The notes: generated by a model not told the origin, from the letters alone. DNA of 6,048 bases from Bacillota bacterium (GCA_023393095.1 JAEWMT010000057.1:1-6048); one strand, 5' to 3'; positions 1-6,048 are shown, counted from the first letter of the stretch. Made by a program: numbers and translations.

Positions 1-750
1 GTCATAGGTCGTCCAAATTGTATGGAAACCCTCTGTATTCTTATCAGGTGTGTCAAGATTTATTGCTTCTTTAATTCCGGTTTCTGATGCTTTATGATGA
101 ATAAAACGATTATTTTCTATAATTACATTTTTTGAGGCATCCAATTCAATAAAATGTCCGCTCTTCATATTCTGAAAGGTAATACCGGAAATGCTGACAT
201 TTGTGTTATGTCCCATTATAATACCTAGACAATTAGTAACAAAGTTATAATCAATTATTACGGTTCCATTACCAATAAAATGAATATTTTTTTCTCCTTC
301 GTATCCACCATAAGCTCCCTTTTTATCTGATTTTGATGGTGCAACCAGTTGAAAAATCGCTTTTGAACTTTTAAAACTTGTGATACCAGTCTTTGTAATT
401 TTCTTTATAATAACTCCATTCTTAAAATAAATGGTCACATTCGAAGGAATATATAAGGTGTTACTTATTGTATAGGTTCCGGCAGATAAAGTAAGGGTAC
501 CTCCACCATCCTTCTCCAACTGTTCCAAATAGGAACGTAACATATAATATTGCCTTGTATATTTGTTATATGTACTGTATTTCTTAAATTTAATATTAAT
601 GGGCTGCGTGGCTGCTGAAACAGAATATGTCTTTACATTTATCGTATTTGCAGCTGCTATGTTAGTGATTAGGCAGATAGTTATAGATATAATTAAAAGT
701 AAACAACAAAAAAGAATACCCTTATTAAAGAATTTCTGTTTCGTATTCAT
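1..750 (-). CDS. Secreted right-handed beta-helix protein, N-terminal 250 residues (partial)
   Basis: This frame is open without a stop from an ATG at 748-750 to the window edge, so the C-terminus is missing. An AAGGA Shine-Dalgarno lies 9 nt upstream of the ATG and supports this start. Residues 1-34 form a signal peptide: a lysine-containing N-terminus, a hydrophobic core (about 12-31) and an A-A-A site before Asn35, so the product is probably exported. After a linker, residues 82-117 (GGGTLTLSAGTYTISNTLYI, then a VTIYFKNG-type strand) form the N-terminal cap typical of pectate-lyase/GH28-like beta-helices. Short beta-strand repeats rich in N, G, I and V follow to about 217, including NVSISGITFQNM and KNVIIENNRF. 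EAINLDTPD at 228-236 resembles a motif I recall from clostridial beta-helix proteins. Such proteins bind or cleave polysaccharides; catalytic residues cannot be assigned from this fragment. The fold is fairly sure, the enzymatic activity is not. It lies 58 nt after the EamA gene with no terminator between. Confidence 0.82.
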   Translation of the reverse strand, partial: MNTKQKFFNKGILFCCLLLIISITICLITNIAAANTINVKTYSVSAATQPINIKFKKYSTYNKYTRQYYMLRSYLEQLEKDGGGTLTLSAGTYTISNTLYIPSNVTIYFKNGVIIKKITKTGITSFKSSKAIFQLVAPSKSDKKGAYGGYEGEKNIHFIGNGTVIIDYNFVTNCLGIIMGHNTNVSISGITFQNMKSGHFIELDASKNVIIENNRFIHHKASETGIKEAINLDTPDKNTEGFHTIWTTYD

Positions 751-808
751 ACGTGTAGTTCCTTCTTTTTTCTTATTATTTTGGTATAATGTTTATATTA
801 ATCTTTGG

Positions 809-1669
809 TTATATCAAAAGTAAAAGGGTCCCCATTACCAACAGACATAATCCGAAGAAGTATTTACTTGTCAGCTTTTCCTTTAGAAACAAATAGGAAA
901 ATGTTATAGTAACCAAGATGCTTAACTTATCAATTGGAACTATAATACTGGCTGGTCCATCCTGTAATGCCTTATAATAGCATAACCAGGATAAACCTGT
1001 TGCAATTCCCGAAAGGCAGATAAAGATCATGCTTTTTTTATCAATTTTGGATATTTCATTCTGTTTTCGAGAAACAAATACAATAATCCATGCCATTATC
1101 AAAACGACAATCGTACGAATTGCAGTTCCTAGGTTTGATTCAACTCCTTGTATTCCGATTTTGCCAAGGATACTTGTGAGACTTGCAAAAATAGCTGAAA
1201 AGAATGCATACACTAACCATATATAACCAATTGCATTTTTAACCTCTACATTTTTCCTTGTTATCATGAAATATGTACCTATTCCGATAACAATCATAGC
1301 AATAATTTTATAAATCGTAATGCTCTCTCTTAATATAATAAATGATAATAGCATAGATAGAATTGTACTCGATTTATCAATCGGAGTTACCCTATTCACA
1401 TCTCCAAGTTGAAGTGCCTTAAAATAGCAAAGCCAGGAACCTCCGGTTGCAATACCGGAAAGTATCAAAAAAACAAGCGTTTTACTGTTGATTCTCAAAA
1501 TCGTATTCTGACATCCGACTAAAAAAACCATCAGCCAGGAAAAAATCAATATTACAATAGTGCGGATAGCTGTTGCGACATTAGAATCCGTATTTCTAAT
1601 TCCGATCTTTGCTAAAATAGCTGTGATACCGGCAAATAGAGCTGAACCAAATGCAAACATAATCCACAT
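809..1669 (-). CDS. EamA-family (DMT) transporter with two near-identical halves
   Basis: A 286-residue, very hydrophobic integral membrane protein of the drug/metabolite transporter superfamily, with about ten predicted membrane segments. The substrate is unknown; EamA proteins export or import small metabolites. Two EamA repeats are visible. Residues 12-115 and 161-264 align without gaps and are about half identical by hand count (roughly 54 of 104). Shared blocks include ILxKIGI, TAIRTIV, LSGIATG, SWLCYxKALQ, PIDK and a closing LxE. Each repeat resembles the roughly 140-residue half-size COG2510-type membrane proteins, so this looks like a fused tandem duplicate. The start is the ATG at 1667-1669; AAAGGA at 1683-1688 is the only evident ribosome site, with a rather long 13-nt spacing. 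No better in-frame start is seen. It is separated from the ABC operon by a terminator and about 370 nt, so it is probably its own transcription unit. The beta-helix gene follows and could be cotranscribed. Confidence 0.9.
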   Translation of the reverse strand: MWIMFAFGSALFAGITAILAKIGIRNTDSNVATAIRTIVILIFSWLMVFLVGCQNTILRINSKTLVFLILSGIATGGSWLCYFKALQLGDVNRVTPIDKSSTILSMLLSFIILRESITIYKIIAMIVIGIGTYFMITRKNVEVKNAIGYIWLVYAFFSAIFASLTSILGKIGIQGVESNLGTAIRTIVVLIMAWIIVFVSRKQNEISKIDKKSMIFICLSGIATGLSWLCYYKALQDGPASIIVPIDKLSILVTITFSYLFLKEKLTSKYFFGLCLLVMGTLLLLI

Positions 1670-2037
1670 GATTATTTAAAGATCCTTTCTTCAAAAGAAG
1701 TTGCTAATTATTTTATCTATCACAATGCATTTTAAATATAAATAATAATCTGCTTGTAATAAATTACTTAATATTTTAATAACAAGATCATTATACACCA
1801 GTATGTCACTCAATATATACATAATTATAACATAAATTATGGTCATTACACGGTCAATTCATAGATGTGAGTGTGGTATATTATGGAAGAAATTTCTTAG
1901 TAAAAACACTATGCAAGTATCATCGCTTCATCCTGAATTATTACTTGTATATTAACAGCACAAATAGATGTTTTCAGAAATGAAACGCAACTTACCATTC
2001 GCCTACTTCATAATTCTCTAAGATTAAATGCATAAAC
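1670..2037. other. AT-rich intergenic region with no convincing gene
   Basis: This stretch separates the sugar ABC operon terminator from the EamA gene. It is visibly more AT-rich than its neighbours. It probably holds the EamA promoter (see the separate entry). A second perfect TATAAT on the minus strand lies at 1790-1795 but has no good -35 box. A perfect 12-nt palindrome, AAGAAATTTCTT, lies at 1887-1898. A small inverted repeat, ATAATT/AATTAT, lies at 1821-1840. Neither is distinctive enough to call an operator. No tRNA, riboswitch-like fold or conserved coding frame is recognised on either strand. A 29-codon minus-strand frame at 1909-1998 lacks a proper ribosome site. Confidence 0.6.
1824..1857 (-). 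promoter_or_regulatory. Candidate sigma-A promoter for the EamA gene
   Basis: On the minus strand, TTGACC (1852-1857) matches five of six -35 consensus bases. It is followed after 17 nt by TATGTT (1829-1834), a four-of-six -10 match. A perfect TATAAT (1824-1829) overlaps its end but is 22 nt from the -35, too far for a standard promoter. Transcription from here would give a leader of roughly 150 nt before the EamA start. The region is so AT-rich that chance matches are expected, hence the low confidence. Confidence 0.3.
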
Positions 2038-2078
2038 AAAAAAAGATAACCGGTATCCTATGGTGGGGATACCGGTTA
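2038..2078 (-). terminator. Rho-independent terminator of the sugar ABC operon
   Basis: The arms 2047-2058 and 2067-2078 (core AACCGGTATCC / GGATACCGGTT) form a perfect 12-bp stem with an 8-nt loop. It begins only 5 nt after the stop codon of the last permease gene. In the minus direction the stem is followed by TC and then seven Ts (2038-2044), a classic intrinsic terminator. In the plus direction the stem is followed by C and five Ts, so it could also stop leftover plus-strand transcription, although no plus-strand gene points at it here. Confidence 0.92.
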
Positions 2079-2082
2079 CTTT

Positions 2083-3108
2083 TTAGTTCTTTCTTTTTCT
2101 CTTAGAGGAGATTATTATCGATTGTAATACAATAAAGAAGCAAAGTAATAAGGATAAGGTAATTCTTACCCACCAGCTGGACAATGTTCCCTGGGTGGTA
2201 ATTAAACTGGTTATGGTTCCTTTAATTAATACACCGAATAAAGTTCCAATAACGGTTCCTACACCGCCGCTTAATAAAGTACCGCCGATAACCGCTGATG
2301 CAATTGCATCCATTTCCATACCTTTTGCCTGCTCAACAAATCCTGCACAACTATTGAGACAGAATAAGAAACCTCCAAGTCCTGCAAGCAGACCGGCAAG
2401 AACATATGCCTGCAGCTTGGTACGTCTGATATTAAGTCCCATCATTAACGCACTTTGTTGGCTGCCGCCGATTGCATAAAGCTTTCTACCGAATTTTGAA
2501 TATTTTAATAGAATCGTAATTAAGATTACAACCAGCAAGGCGATAATAACTGTCGGATAGATGTATGCCGGTTGATAGATACCTCTTTTATTATAGGAGC
2601 CAAAGGGCATATATATCTTATAATTCGCCCATTTTAAGAACAATTCATTCTTAATTGAAATCATATCTGTACTAATGATGGCGGTAAGCCCTCGACCAAA
2701 GAACATACCCGCCAATGTTACAATAAACGGCTGTATTTCCAGATATGCTACCAGGTACCCTTGAACAAGTCCGAACAACAAACCGATGCAAAGAGAAATT
2801 GCAACTGCAACAAAAGCATTGAATCCTTGCTTCTCCATTGCATATGCTGCTGACATACATACCAACGCTGTAACGGAGCCAACGGAAATATCAATACCGC
2901 CGGTAATCATAACAAGTGTCATACCACAACCGATTACGATAAGTCCGGCATTTGATATAAATAAATTTAAAAACATCTGTGGTTTCGCAAAACCCTTATC
3001 GTTAAATACAATCATTCCCGCTATGTACATCACCAAAAACAATCCGATTGTAATCATCAGCAGAAATGAATTACTGCTTGGTTTAAGCTTCATCTTATAC
3101 TTTGTCAT
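2083..3108 (-). CDS. yjfF: Sugar ABC transporter permease, YjfF type
   Basis: A 341-residue membrane protein of the BPD_transp_2 (CUT2) family, the second permease of a heterodimeric sugar importer. The N-terminus is a short basic tail followed by a membrane segment (about 15-35). The family loop GMTLVMITGGIDISVG lies at 62-77. IQPFIVTLAGMFFGRGL (about 125-141) is a particularly good match to E. coli YjfF. A glycine-rich GGTLLSGGVGTVIG stretch lies near the C-terminus, and the protein ends in a basic SSKRKRKN tail, expected in the cytoplasm. It begins 2 nt after the stop of the upstream permease. The Shine-Dalgarno GAAGGTGGG (3117-3125) lies inside the last codons of that gene, so translation is probably coupled. 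Length is normal for the family, with no sign of damage. The family call is strong. Galactofuranose is the known substrate of the E. coli system, but the substrate here is inferred only by relationship. Confidence 0.92.
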   Translation of the reverse strand: MTKYKMKLKPSSNSFLLMITIGLFLVMYIAGMIVFNDKGFAKPQMFLNLFISNAGLIVIGCGMTLVMITGGIDISVGSVTALVCMSAAYAMEKQGFNAFVAVAISLCIGLLFGLVQGYLVAYLEIQPFIVTLAGMFFGRGLTAIISTDMISIKNELFLKWANYKIYMPFGSYNKRGIYQPAYIYPTVIIALLVVILITILLKYSKFGRKLYAIGGSQQSALMMGLNIRRTKLQAYVLAGLLAGLGGFLFCLNSCAGFVEQAKGMEMDAIASAVIGGTLLSGGVGTVIGTLFGVLIKGTITSLITTQGTLSSWWVRITLSLLLCFFIVLQSIIISSKRKRKN

Positions 3109-3110
3109 AA

Positions 3111-4172
3111 TTAATGCCCACCTTCATTCACTGCTTTTTTCTTTTTCAGATTCGCCATATGTTTTTTAAATATCGGACTTTGAATTACTACAATAATAAC
3201 TACTGCAATTGCTTTATAAACAGGAAGCTGATCCGAGGACACTTTCATCGCATATAATGTTGTGGTTAGAGCCTGTATCGTATATGCGCCGATTACTGAA
3301 CCCATCAAACTGAACTTACCACCGCCTAATACATTGCCGCCCAGGGCAACCGCAAGAATTGCATCCATTTCCAAATAGAGACCAATATTATTAGCATCTG
3401 CTGAATAAATTCTACTTGAGTTAACAATTCCGGCAACTCCGGCTAACAAGCCACAGATGACAAAGGTTAAAAATTTAATCATCGTGGAATTAAGACCTAC
3501 CAACCTGGAGGCTGAACCATTGACACCAACACTTTCAATATATAAACCAAGTGCTGTCTTTTTCAATACAAGGGTCGCTATGATAACCATGGCGATTGCA
3601 AAGAAAATCGGGGTCGGAATCGGACCTATAAATCCTCCCATTGTTTTATAGCTTTCAACACGAATGTAAGTAATCTGACCCTTTGTAATTAACTGAGCAA
3701 TTCCTCTTCCTGCCGTGAATAAAATCAAGGTTGCAACCATTGGTTGAATATGTAGTTTTGCTACTAGAAATCCATTAAATGCACCACAAAGTATGGATGC
3801 AGCAAGTGCTGCAAGAATTGCCAGAATAAGCGGATTCTCAAAGGCATTTGTGGACACCTTGCCGCCGGATAATATCTCACAGCATACTGCCCCAGCTACC
3901 GCCATAACAGCACCTACACTGATATCCTGACCACCGCTGGCTGCCGTGACAAGTGTCATACCAATTGCGAGAATTACCAACTCCGAACCACGGTTTAAGA
4001 TATCAATCAAATAACCGTAAAGTACATTATTCTTAATAGAAATCTCAAAGAAATTCGGCGTTTTAATTACATTGATCAACAATACGACCACAAGGCACAA
4101 CAATGGCAAAAACAATCGATGTTCTGTTAACTTTTTTAAATTAAATTGCTTTTTTACCGACTTATCACTCAT
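3111..4172 (-). CDS. ytfT: Sugar ABC transporter permease, YtfT type
   Basis: A 353-residue membrane protein of the BPD_transp_2 (CUT2) family, partner of the downstream YjfF-type permease in one transmembrane channel. A basic N-terminus (about 1-19) precedes the first membrane segment (20-36). GMTLVTAASGGQDISVG at 71-87 is the characteristic loop, and the AASGGQDISVGAVM form points to the YtfT branch. ALGGNVLGGGKFSLMGSVIGA (about 276-296) matches the conserved C-terminal region. The tail is lysine-rich (NLKKKK). I chose the ATG at 4170-4172. GGAGGTG (4182-4188) sits 9 nt before it, whereas the upstream in-frame GTG at 4182-4184 is part of that ribosome site itself. The ATG overlaps the ATPase stop in the sequence ATGAGTGA (8 nt shared), implying translational coupling. 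The longer 357-residue version from the GTG is unlikely. Confidence 0.92.
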   Translation of the reverse strand: MSDKSVKKQFNLKKLTEHRLFLPLLCLVVVLLINVIKTPNFFEISIKNNVLYGYLIDILNRGSELVILAIGMTLVTAASGGQDISVGAVMAVAGAVCCEILSGGKVSTNAFENPLILAILAALAASILCGAFNGFLVAKLHIQPMVATLILFTAGRGIAQLITKGQITYIRVESYKTMGGFIGPIPTPIFFAIAMVIIATLVLKKTALGLYIESVGVNGSASRLVGLNSTMIKFLTFVICGLLAGVAGIVNSSRIYSADANNIGLYLEMDAILAVALGGNVLGGGKFSLMGSVIGAYTIQALTTTLYAMKVSSDQLPVYKAIAVVIIVVIQSPIFKKHMANLKKKKAVNEGGH

Positions 4173-5682
4173 CTGCCTTTTCACCTCCGGCGATTGTTTT
4201 CATAATATTTTCTTGCGACAGCTCTGTACCAGATATCTCGCCGACCTTCTTCCCGTCTCTTAAGACAACCATTCGTGAACAGGTTCTCAGCATCTCTTCT
4301 ATCTCGGAGGAGATGAAAGTCACTGCTTTTCCTTGTTGTGCAAGCTCTAAAACCAGCTTTTGTATTTCTGTCTTGGTACCAATATCAATACCACGGGTAG
4401 GTTCATCCAGAATTAAATAATCGGGATTCGTTAAAAGCCATCTACCGATAATGACCTTTTGCTGATTTCCACCAGATAAGCTTTTGACCGGAGTTTCACG
4501 ACTGGAAGTTTTTATATTTAATAAATCAATAAATTTATCTGCAGCCTCATCCATCTCTTTTCTGCTCATCGGTTTAAGCATACCTCTTTTTGCTTGCATT
4601 GCTATGATAATATTCTCTTTCACTGACAGATCCGGGATAATTCCTTCCTTCTTTCTGTCCTCCGGCAAATATCCCATTCCATGCTTCATTGCTTCTAACG
4701 GTGTATTGATCTTTACTTCCTTACCATCGATCTTAAGCATTCCGCTATCAGCTTTATCCGCTCCATAGATTGCCCTCACCATTTCGGAACGTCCTGATCC
4801 CAGCAGACCGGTTAAACCAATGACCTCACCCTTACTTATTGCAAGATTAAACGGTTTAATTGTTCCATGATGTCCTAATTCTTCCGCTTCGATCAACGGT
4901 GTTCCTTTGTATTCATACCCCGTATGTTCATTCTTAATATCTGCAAGGTCATCAAAATCTTTACCCATCATTTTCGCCACTAATTGTACGCGAGGCAGCT
5001 TATCAGTTTCATATTCTCCAACCAATTCTCCATTTCGCAATACAGTGATACGGTCACTTACCGCATATACCTGCTCTAAAAAATGCGTTACAAAAATTAT
5101 ACCAACACCTTCACTACGTAAACGCCTCATCAGGCCGAACAATTTCTCAACTTCATCTTCATCAAGGGATGATGTAGGCTCATCTAATATCAACACCTTA
5201 CACTTCATATCCACTGCGCGTGCGATTGCTATCATTTGTTGAATAGCGATGGAACACTCTTCTAACATCTTTGTAGGACTTACTTCAATCTTTAAATTCT
5301 TAAGTACTTCTTCCGACTTTTTATTCATTGTTTTCCAATCAATGAATCCTAATTTTTTCGGTTCTCTACCAATAAATAAATTTTCTGCTACGGTAAGATT
5401 GGGACACAAATTTATTTCTTGATATACAGTACTAATTCCATTATCCTGTGCATCCTGCGGGGATCGATTTATGATCGCTTTTTCATCAATATGAATTTCA
5501 CCGCTTTCAAGTTCATAAACTCCTGTTAAAACCTTAATTAAGGTAGATTTTCCAGCTCCGTTCTCACCCATCAAAGCATGAATCTCACCTTTTCTTAAAT
5601 AAAAGTCAACATTTGACAATGCTTTAACACCCGGAAAGGATTTACTTATATCTTTCATTGATAACACAATATTCTTATCCAT
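4165..5682 (-). CDS. ytfR: Sugar ABC transporter ATPase with two nucleotide-binding domains, YtfR type
   Basis: A 505-residue cytoplasmic ATPase energising the two permeases. Domain 1 has Walker A GENGAGKST (39-47), Q-loop Q88, signature region CSIAIQQ (143-149) instead of LSGGQ, Walker B VLILDEP (163-169, Glu168) and switch His200. Domain 2 has a degenerate Walker A, GLLGSGRSE (292-300), with no GKS/T. It has a full signature LSGGNQQ (402-408), Walker B LILDEP (423-428), and S-S-E where the switch histidine would be. This asymmetry is normal for CUT2 ATPases such as RbsA and XylG. SIAIQQMIAIARAVD resembles YtfR in particular. The start is the ATG at 5680-5682 (MDKNIVLSMKDISK), where homology begins. 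The ribosome site AGCGGGTG (5693-5700, 10-nt spacing) is weak. The frame stays open upstream to an ATG at 5758-5760, but those 26 codons run through a terminator hairpin and have no ribosome site. The stop overlaps the next gene's start. Confidence 0.93.
   Translation of the reverse strand: MDKNIVLSMKDISKSFPGVKALSNVDFYLRKGEIHALMGENGAGKSTLIKVLTGVYELESGEIHIDEKAIINRSPQDAQDNGISTVYQEINLCPNLTVAENLFIGREPKKLGFIDWKTMNKKSEEVLKNLKIEVSPTKMLEECSIAIQQMIAIARAVDMKCKVLILDEPTSSLDEDEVEKLFGLMRRLRSEGVGIIFVTHFLEQVYAVSDRITVLRNGELVGEYETDKLPRVQLVAKMMGKDFDDLADIKNEHTGYEYKGTPLIEAEELGHHGTIKPFNLAISKGEVIGLTGLLGSGRSEMVRAIYGADKADSGMLKIDGKEVKINTPLEAMKHGMGYLPEDRKKEGIIPDLSVKENIIIAMQAKRGMLKPMSRKEMDEAADKFIDLLNIKTSSRETPVKSLSGGNQQKVIIGRWLLTNPDYLILDEPTRGIDIGTKTEIQKLVLELAQQGKAVTFISSEIEEMLRTCSRMVVLRDGKKVGEISGTELSQENIMKTIAGGEKADE
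4182..4188 (-). promoter_or_regulatory. Shine-Dalgarno deciding the YtfT-type permease start
   Basis: GGAGGTG on the minus strand is a seven-base match to the 16S anti-Shine-Dalgarno complement, 9 nt before the ATG at 4170-4172. It lies inside the end of the ATPase coding sequence. It contains the GTG (4182-4184) that would otherwise be the longest in-frame start, which argues against that GTG. Confidence 0.85.
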
Positions 5683-5692
5683 TCTAACTATA

Positions 5693-5706
5693 CACCCGCT
5701 TCCTTT
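5693..5706 (-). promoter_or_regulatory. Weak ribosome site region before the ATPase gene
   Basis: Two Shine-Dalgarno-like stretches precede the ATPase ATG. AAAGGAAG (5699-5706) is a better match but its AGGA core is 18 nt from the ATG, too far. AGCGGGTG (5693-5700) matches AGGAGGTG at six of eight bases and is well placed at 10 nt. A weak site here would further lower ATPase output relative to the binding protein. That effect is inferred. Confidence 0.45.
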
Positions 5707-5718
5707 GGTTACATCTTT

Positions 5719-5770
5719 AAAAAAATGGCGCGATACAGTCCATCCATCTGAATTTTCCATATCGCGCCAT
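5719..5770 (-). terminator. Intra-operon T-tailed hairpin between binding-protein and ATPase genes
   Basis: ATGGCGCGATA (5760-5770 on the minus strand) and TATCGCGCCAT (5725-5735) form a perfect 11-bp, GC-rich stem around a 24-nt loop. The stem is followed in the minus direction by a run of seven Ts (5719-5725, the first also being the last base of the stem). This is an intrinsic-terminator shape located 67 nt after the binding-protein stop and about 36 nt before the ATPase start. On the plus strand there is no T-run, so it acts only in the operon's direction. In sugar ABC operons such hairpins commonly cause partial termination or stabilise the upstream message end. The loop is unusually long for a simple terminator, so processing or a regulatory role is also possible. 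Confidence 0.8.
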
Positions 5771-5822
5771 CACGCCCTTCAGGCTGAAATCAATCGAATC
5801 TAATCGTATTTACATTAGCAAG

Positions 5823-5841
5823 CTAATTCGTTTTGAATTAG
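5823..5841 (-). other. Small hairpin overlapping the binding-protein stop codon
   Basis: CTAATTC (5835-5841 complement) and GAATTAG (5823-5829 complement) form a perfect 7-bp stem with a 5-nt AAAAC loop. The UAA stop of the sugar-binding protein lies in the first arm. It is AT-rich with no T-run, so it is not a terminator. A nearby inverted repeat, TTAGC-AA-GCTAA (5815-5826), shares bases with the second arm. It may be incidental or may affect message stability at the gene end. Confidence 0.35.
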
Positions 5842-6048
5842 TATGCACGCTTATCAAGAATATCCTGTGTAAGCTGAGTTACAGGGTAATCTGTACCATC
5901 AATACCAACTGATTTTACTGATGCATCAAATGAGAATGCTACTTCATCAACATATTTCAACTTGTCAACGGTTTGACCGCCTTCAAGAGCTTTGATGATT
6001 TCTTCTACTCTTGGTCCATGAAGTGGATTACATTCTGTATTTAAAGTA
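5838..6048 (-). CDS. ytfQ: Sugar ABC transporter substrate-binding protein, C-terminal 69 residues (partial)
   Basis: The minus-strand frame is open from the window edge (first full codon at 6045-6047) to a TAA at 5838-5840, giving the last 69 residues of a larger protein. The visible part begins TLNTECNPLHGPRVEEIIKA. The ECNPL-GP block followed by a helix is characteristic of the C-terminal lobe of Peripla_BP_4-type sugar-binding proteins close to E. coli YtfQ (galactofuranose). KYVDEVAFSFDASVK, then a YPVTQLTQDILDKRAY end, is consistent with the family's C-terminus. In a Gram-positive cell the full protein would be a membrane-anchored lipoprotein that captures sugar and delivers it to the two permeases; the lipobox lies outside the window. 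It is the promoter-proximal gene of the visible operon, and the 155-nt gap to the ATPase holds a hairpin that probably boosts its relative expression. Family call good, sugar specificity unknown. Confidence 0.87.
   Translation of the reverse strand, partial: TLNTECNPLHGPRVEEIIKALEGGQTVDKLKYVDEVAFSFDASVKSVGIDGTDYPVTQLTQDILDKRAY

Noticed and set aside
751..808. Possible promoter or terminator between the EamA and beta-helix genes
   Set aside because: TTGATA, TAATAT and TTATAC-like boxes exist but none are spaced 16-18 nt as a good pair, and no hairpin is seen. The gap is consistent with cotranscription or a promoter I cannot define.
563..823. Plus-strand 86-codon hydrophobic frame
   Set aside because: It lies antisense to the signal-peptide region of the beta-helix gene and the end of the EamA gene, has no good ribosome site, and its hydrophobicity comes from AT-rich composition.
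1821..1840. ATAATT/AATTAT inverted repeat as a regulator operator
   Set aside because: Only 6-bp AT-only arms in a very AT-rich stretch; such repeats arise by chance and match no operator I know.
1909..1998. Minus-strand 29-codon frame in the intergenic region
   Set aside because: No properly spaced ribosome site and no recognisable sequence; a frame this short is expected by chance.
2786..3169. Plus-strand 127-codon frame (and similar ones at 2195-2479, 4484-4768, 4907-5242)
   Set aside because: All are antisense to strongly supported transporter genes, show no recognisable domain and have compositions expected of mirror frames.
1..6048. CRISPR array, tRNA/rRNA, insertion sequence, attachment site or riboswitch
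   Set aside because: No regularly spaced direct repeats, no tRNA-like ends, no transposase or integrase coding sequence, and no recognisable riboswitch core on either strand.

Overview
The window is AT-rich and every gene I can support lies on the minus strand. Purine-rich Shine-Dalgarno sequences, tight gene packing, T-tailed hairpin terminators and the protein families all suggest a low-GC Firmicute, most likely a Clostridia/Lachnospiraceae-type bacterium. This placement is inferred from style; there is no rRNA or other marker gene in the window.

Right side (about 6048 down to 2038, read leftwards): the distal part of a sugar ABC importer operon of the CUT2 class. In transcription order it holds the C-terminus of a periplasmic-type sugar-binding protein (cut by the window edge), a 505-residue ATPase with two nucleotide-binding domains, and two different permeases. 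The gene order and the diagnostic motifs (ECNPLHGP in the binding protein, SIAIQQ in the ATPase, AASGGQDISVG and MITGGIDISVG in the permeases) match the E. coli YtfQ-YtfR-YtfT-YjfF galactofuranose importer. The actual substrate here is not determined. A strong T-tailed hairpin sits between the binding-protein gene and the ATPase gene. It probably works as a partial terminator that keeps binding protein in excess of the membrane complex. The last three genes are translationally linked (an 8-nt overlap, then a 2-nt gap), and the operon ends at a 12-bp-stem terminator.

Middle (about 1670-2037): a very AT-rich intergenic stretch with candidate -10 elements for the next gene but no convincing gene or structured RNA.

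Left side (1669 down to 1): a 286-residue EamA-type membrane transporter whose two halves are about half identical, apparently a fused tandem duplicate. After a 58-nt gap comes the N-terminal 250 residues of an exported right-handed beta-helix protein (pectate-lyase/GH28-like fold), which runs off the window. A sugar importer beside a predicted secreted polysaccharide-binding or -cleaving protein fits a plant- or mucin-glycan lifestyle, but that functional link is inferred.

I see no phage, transposon, CRISPR, RNA gene or clearly new system. The most interesting items are the intra-operon hairpin with its 17-codon ORF and the recent-looking internal duplication in the EamA protein.
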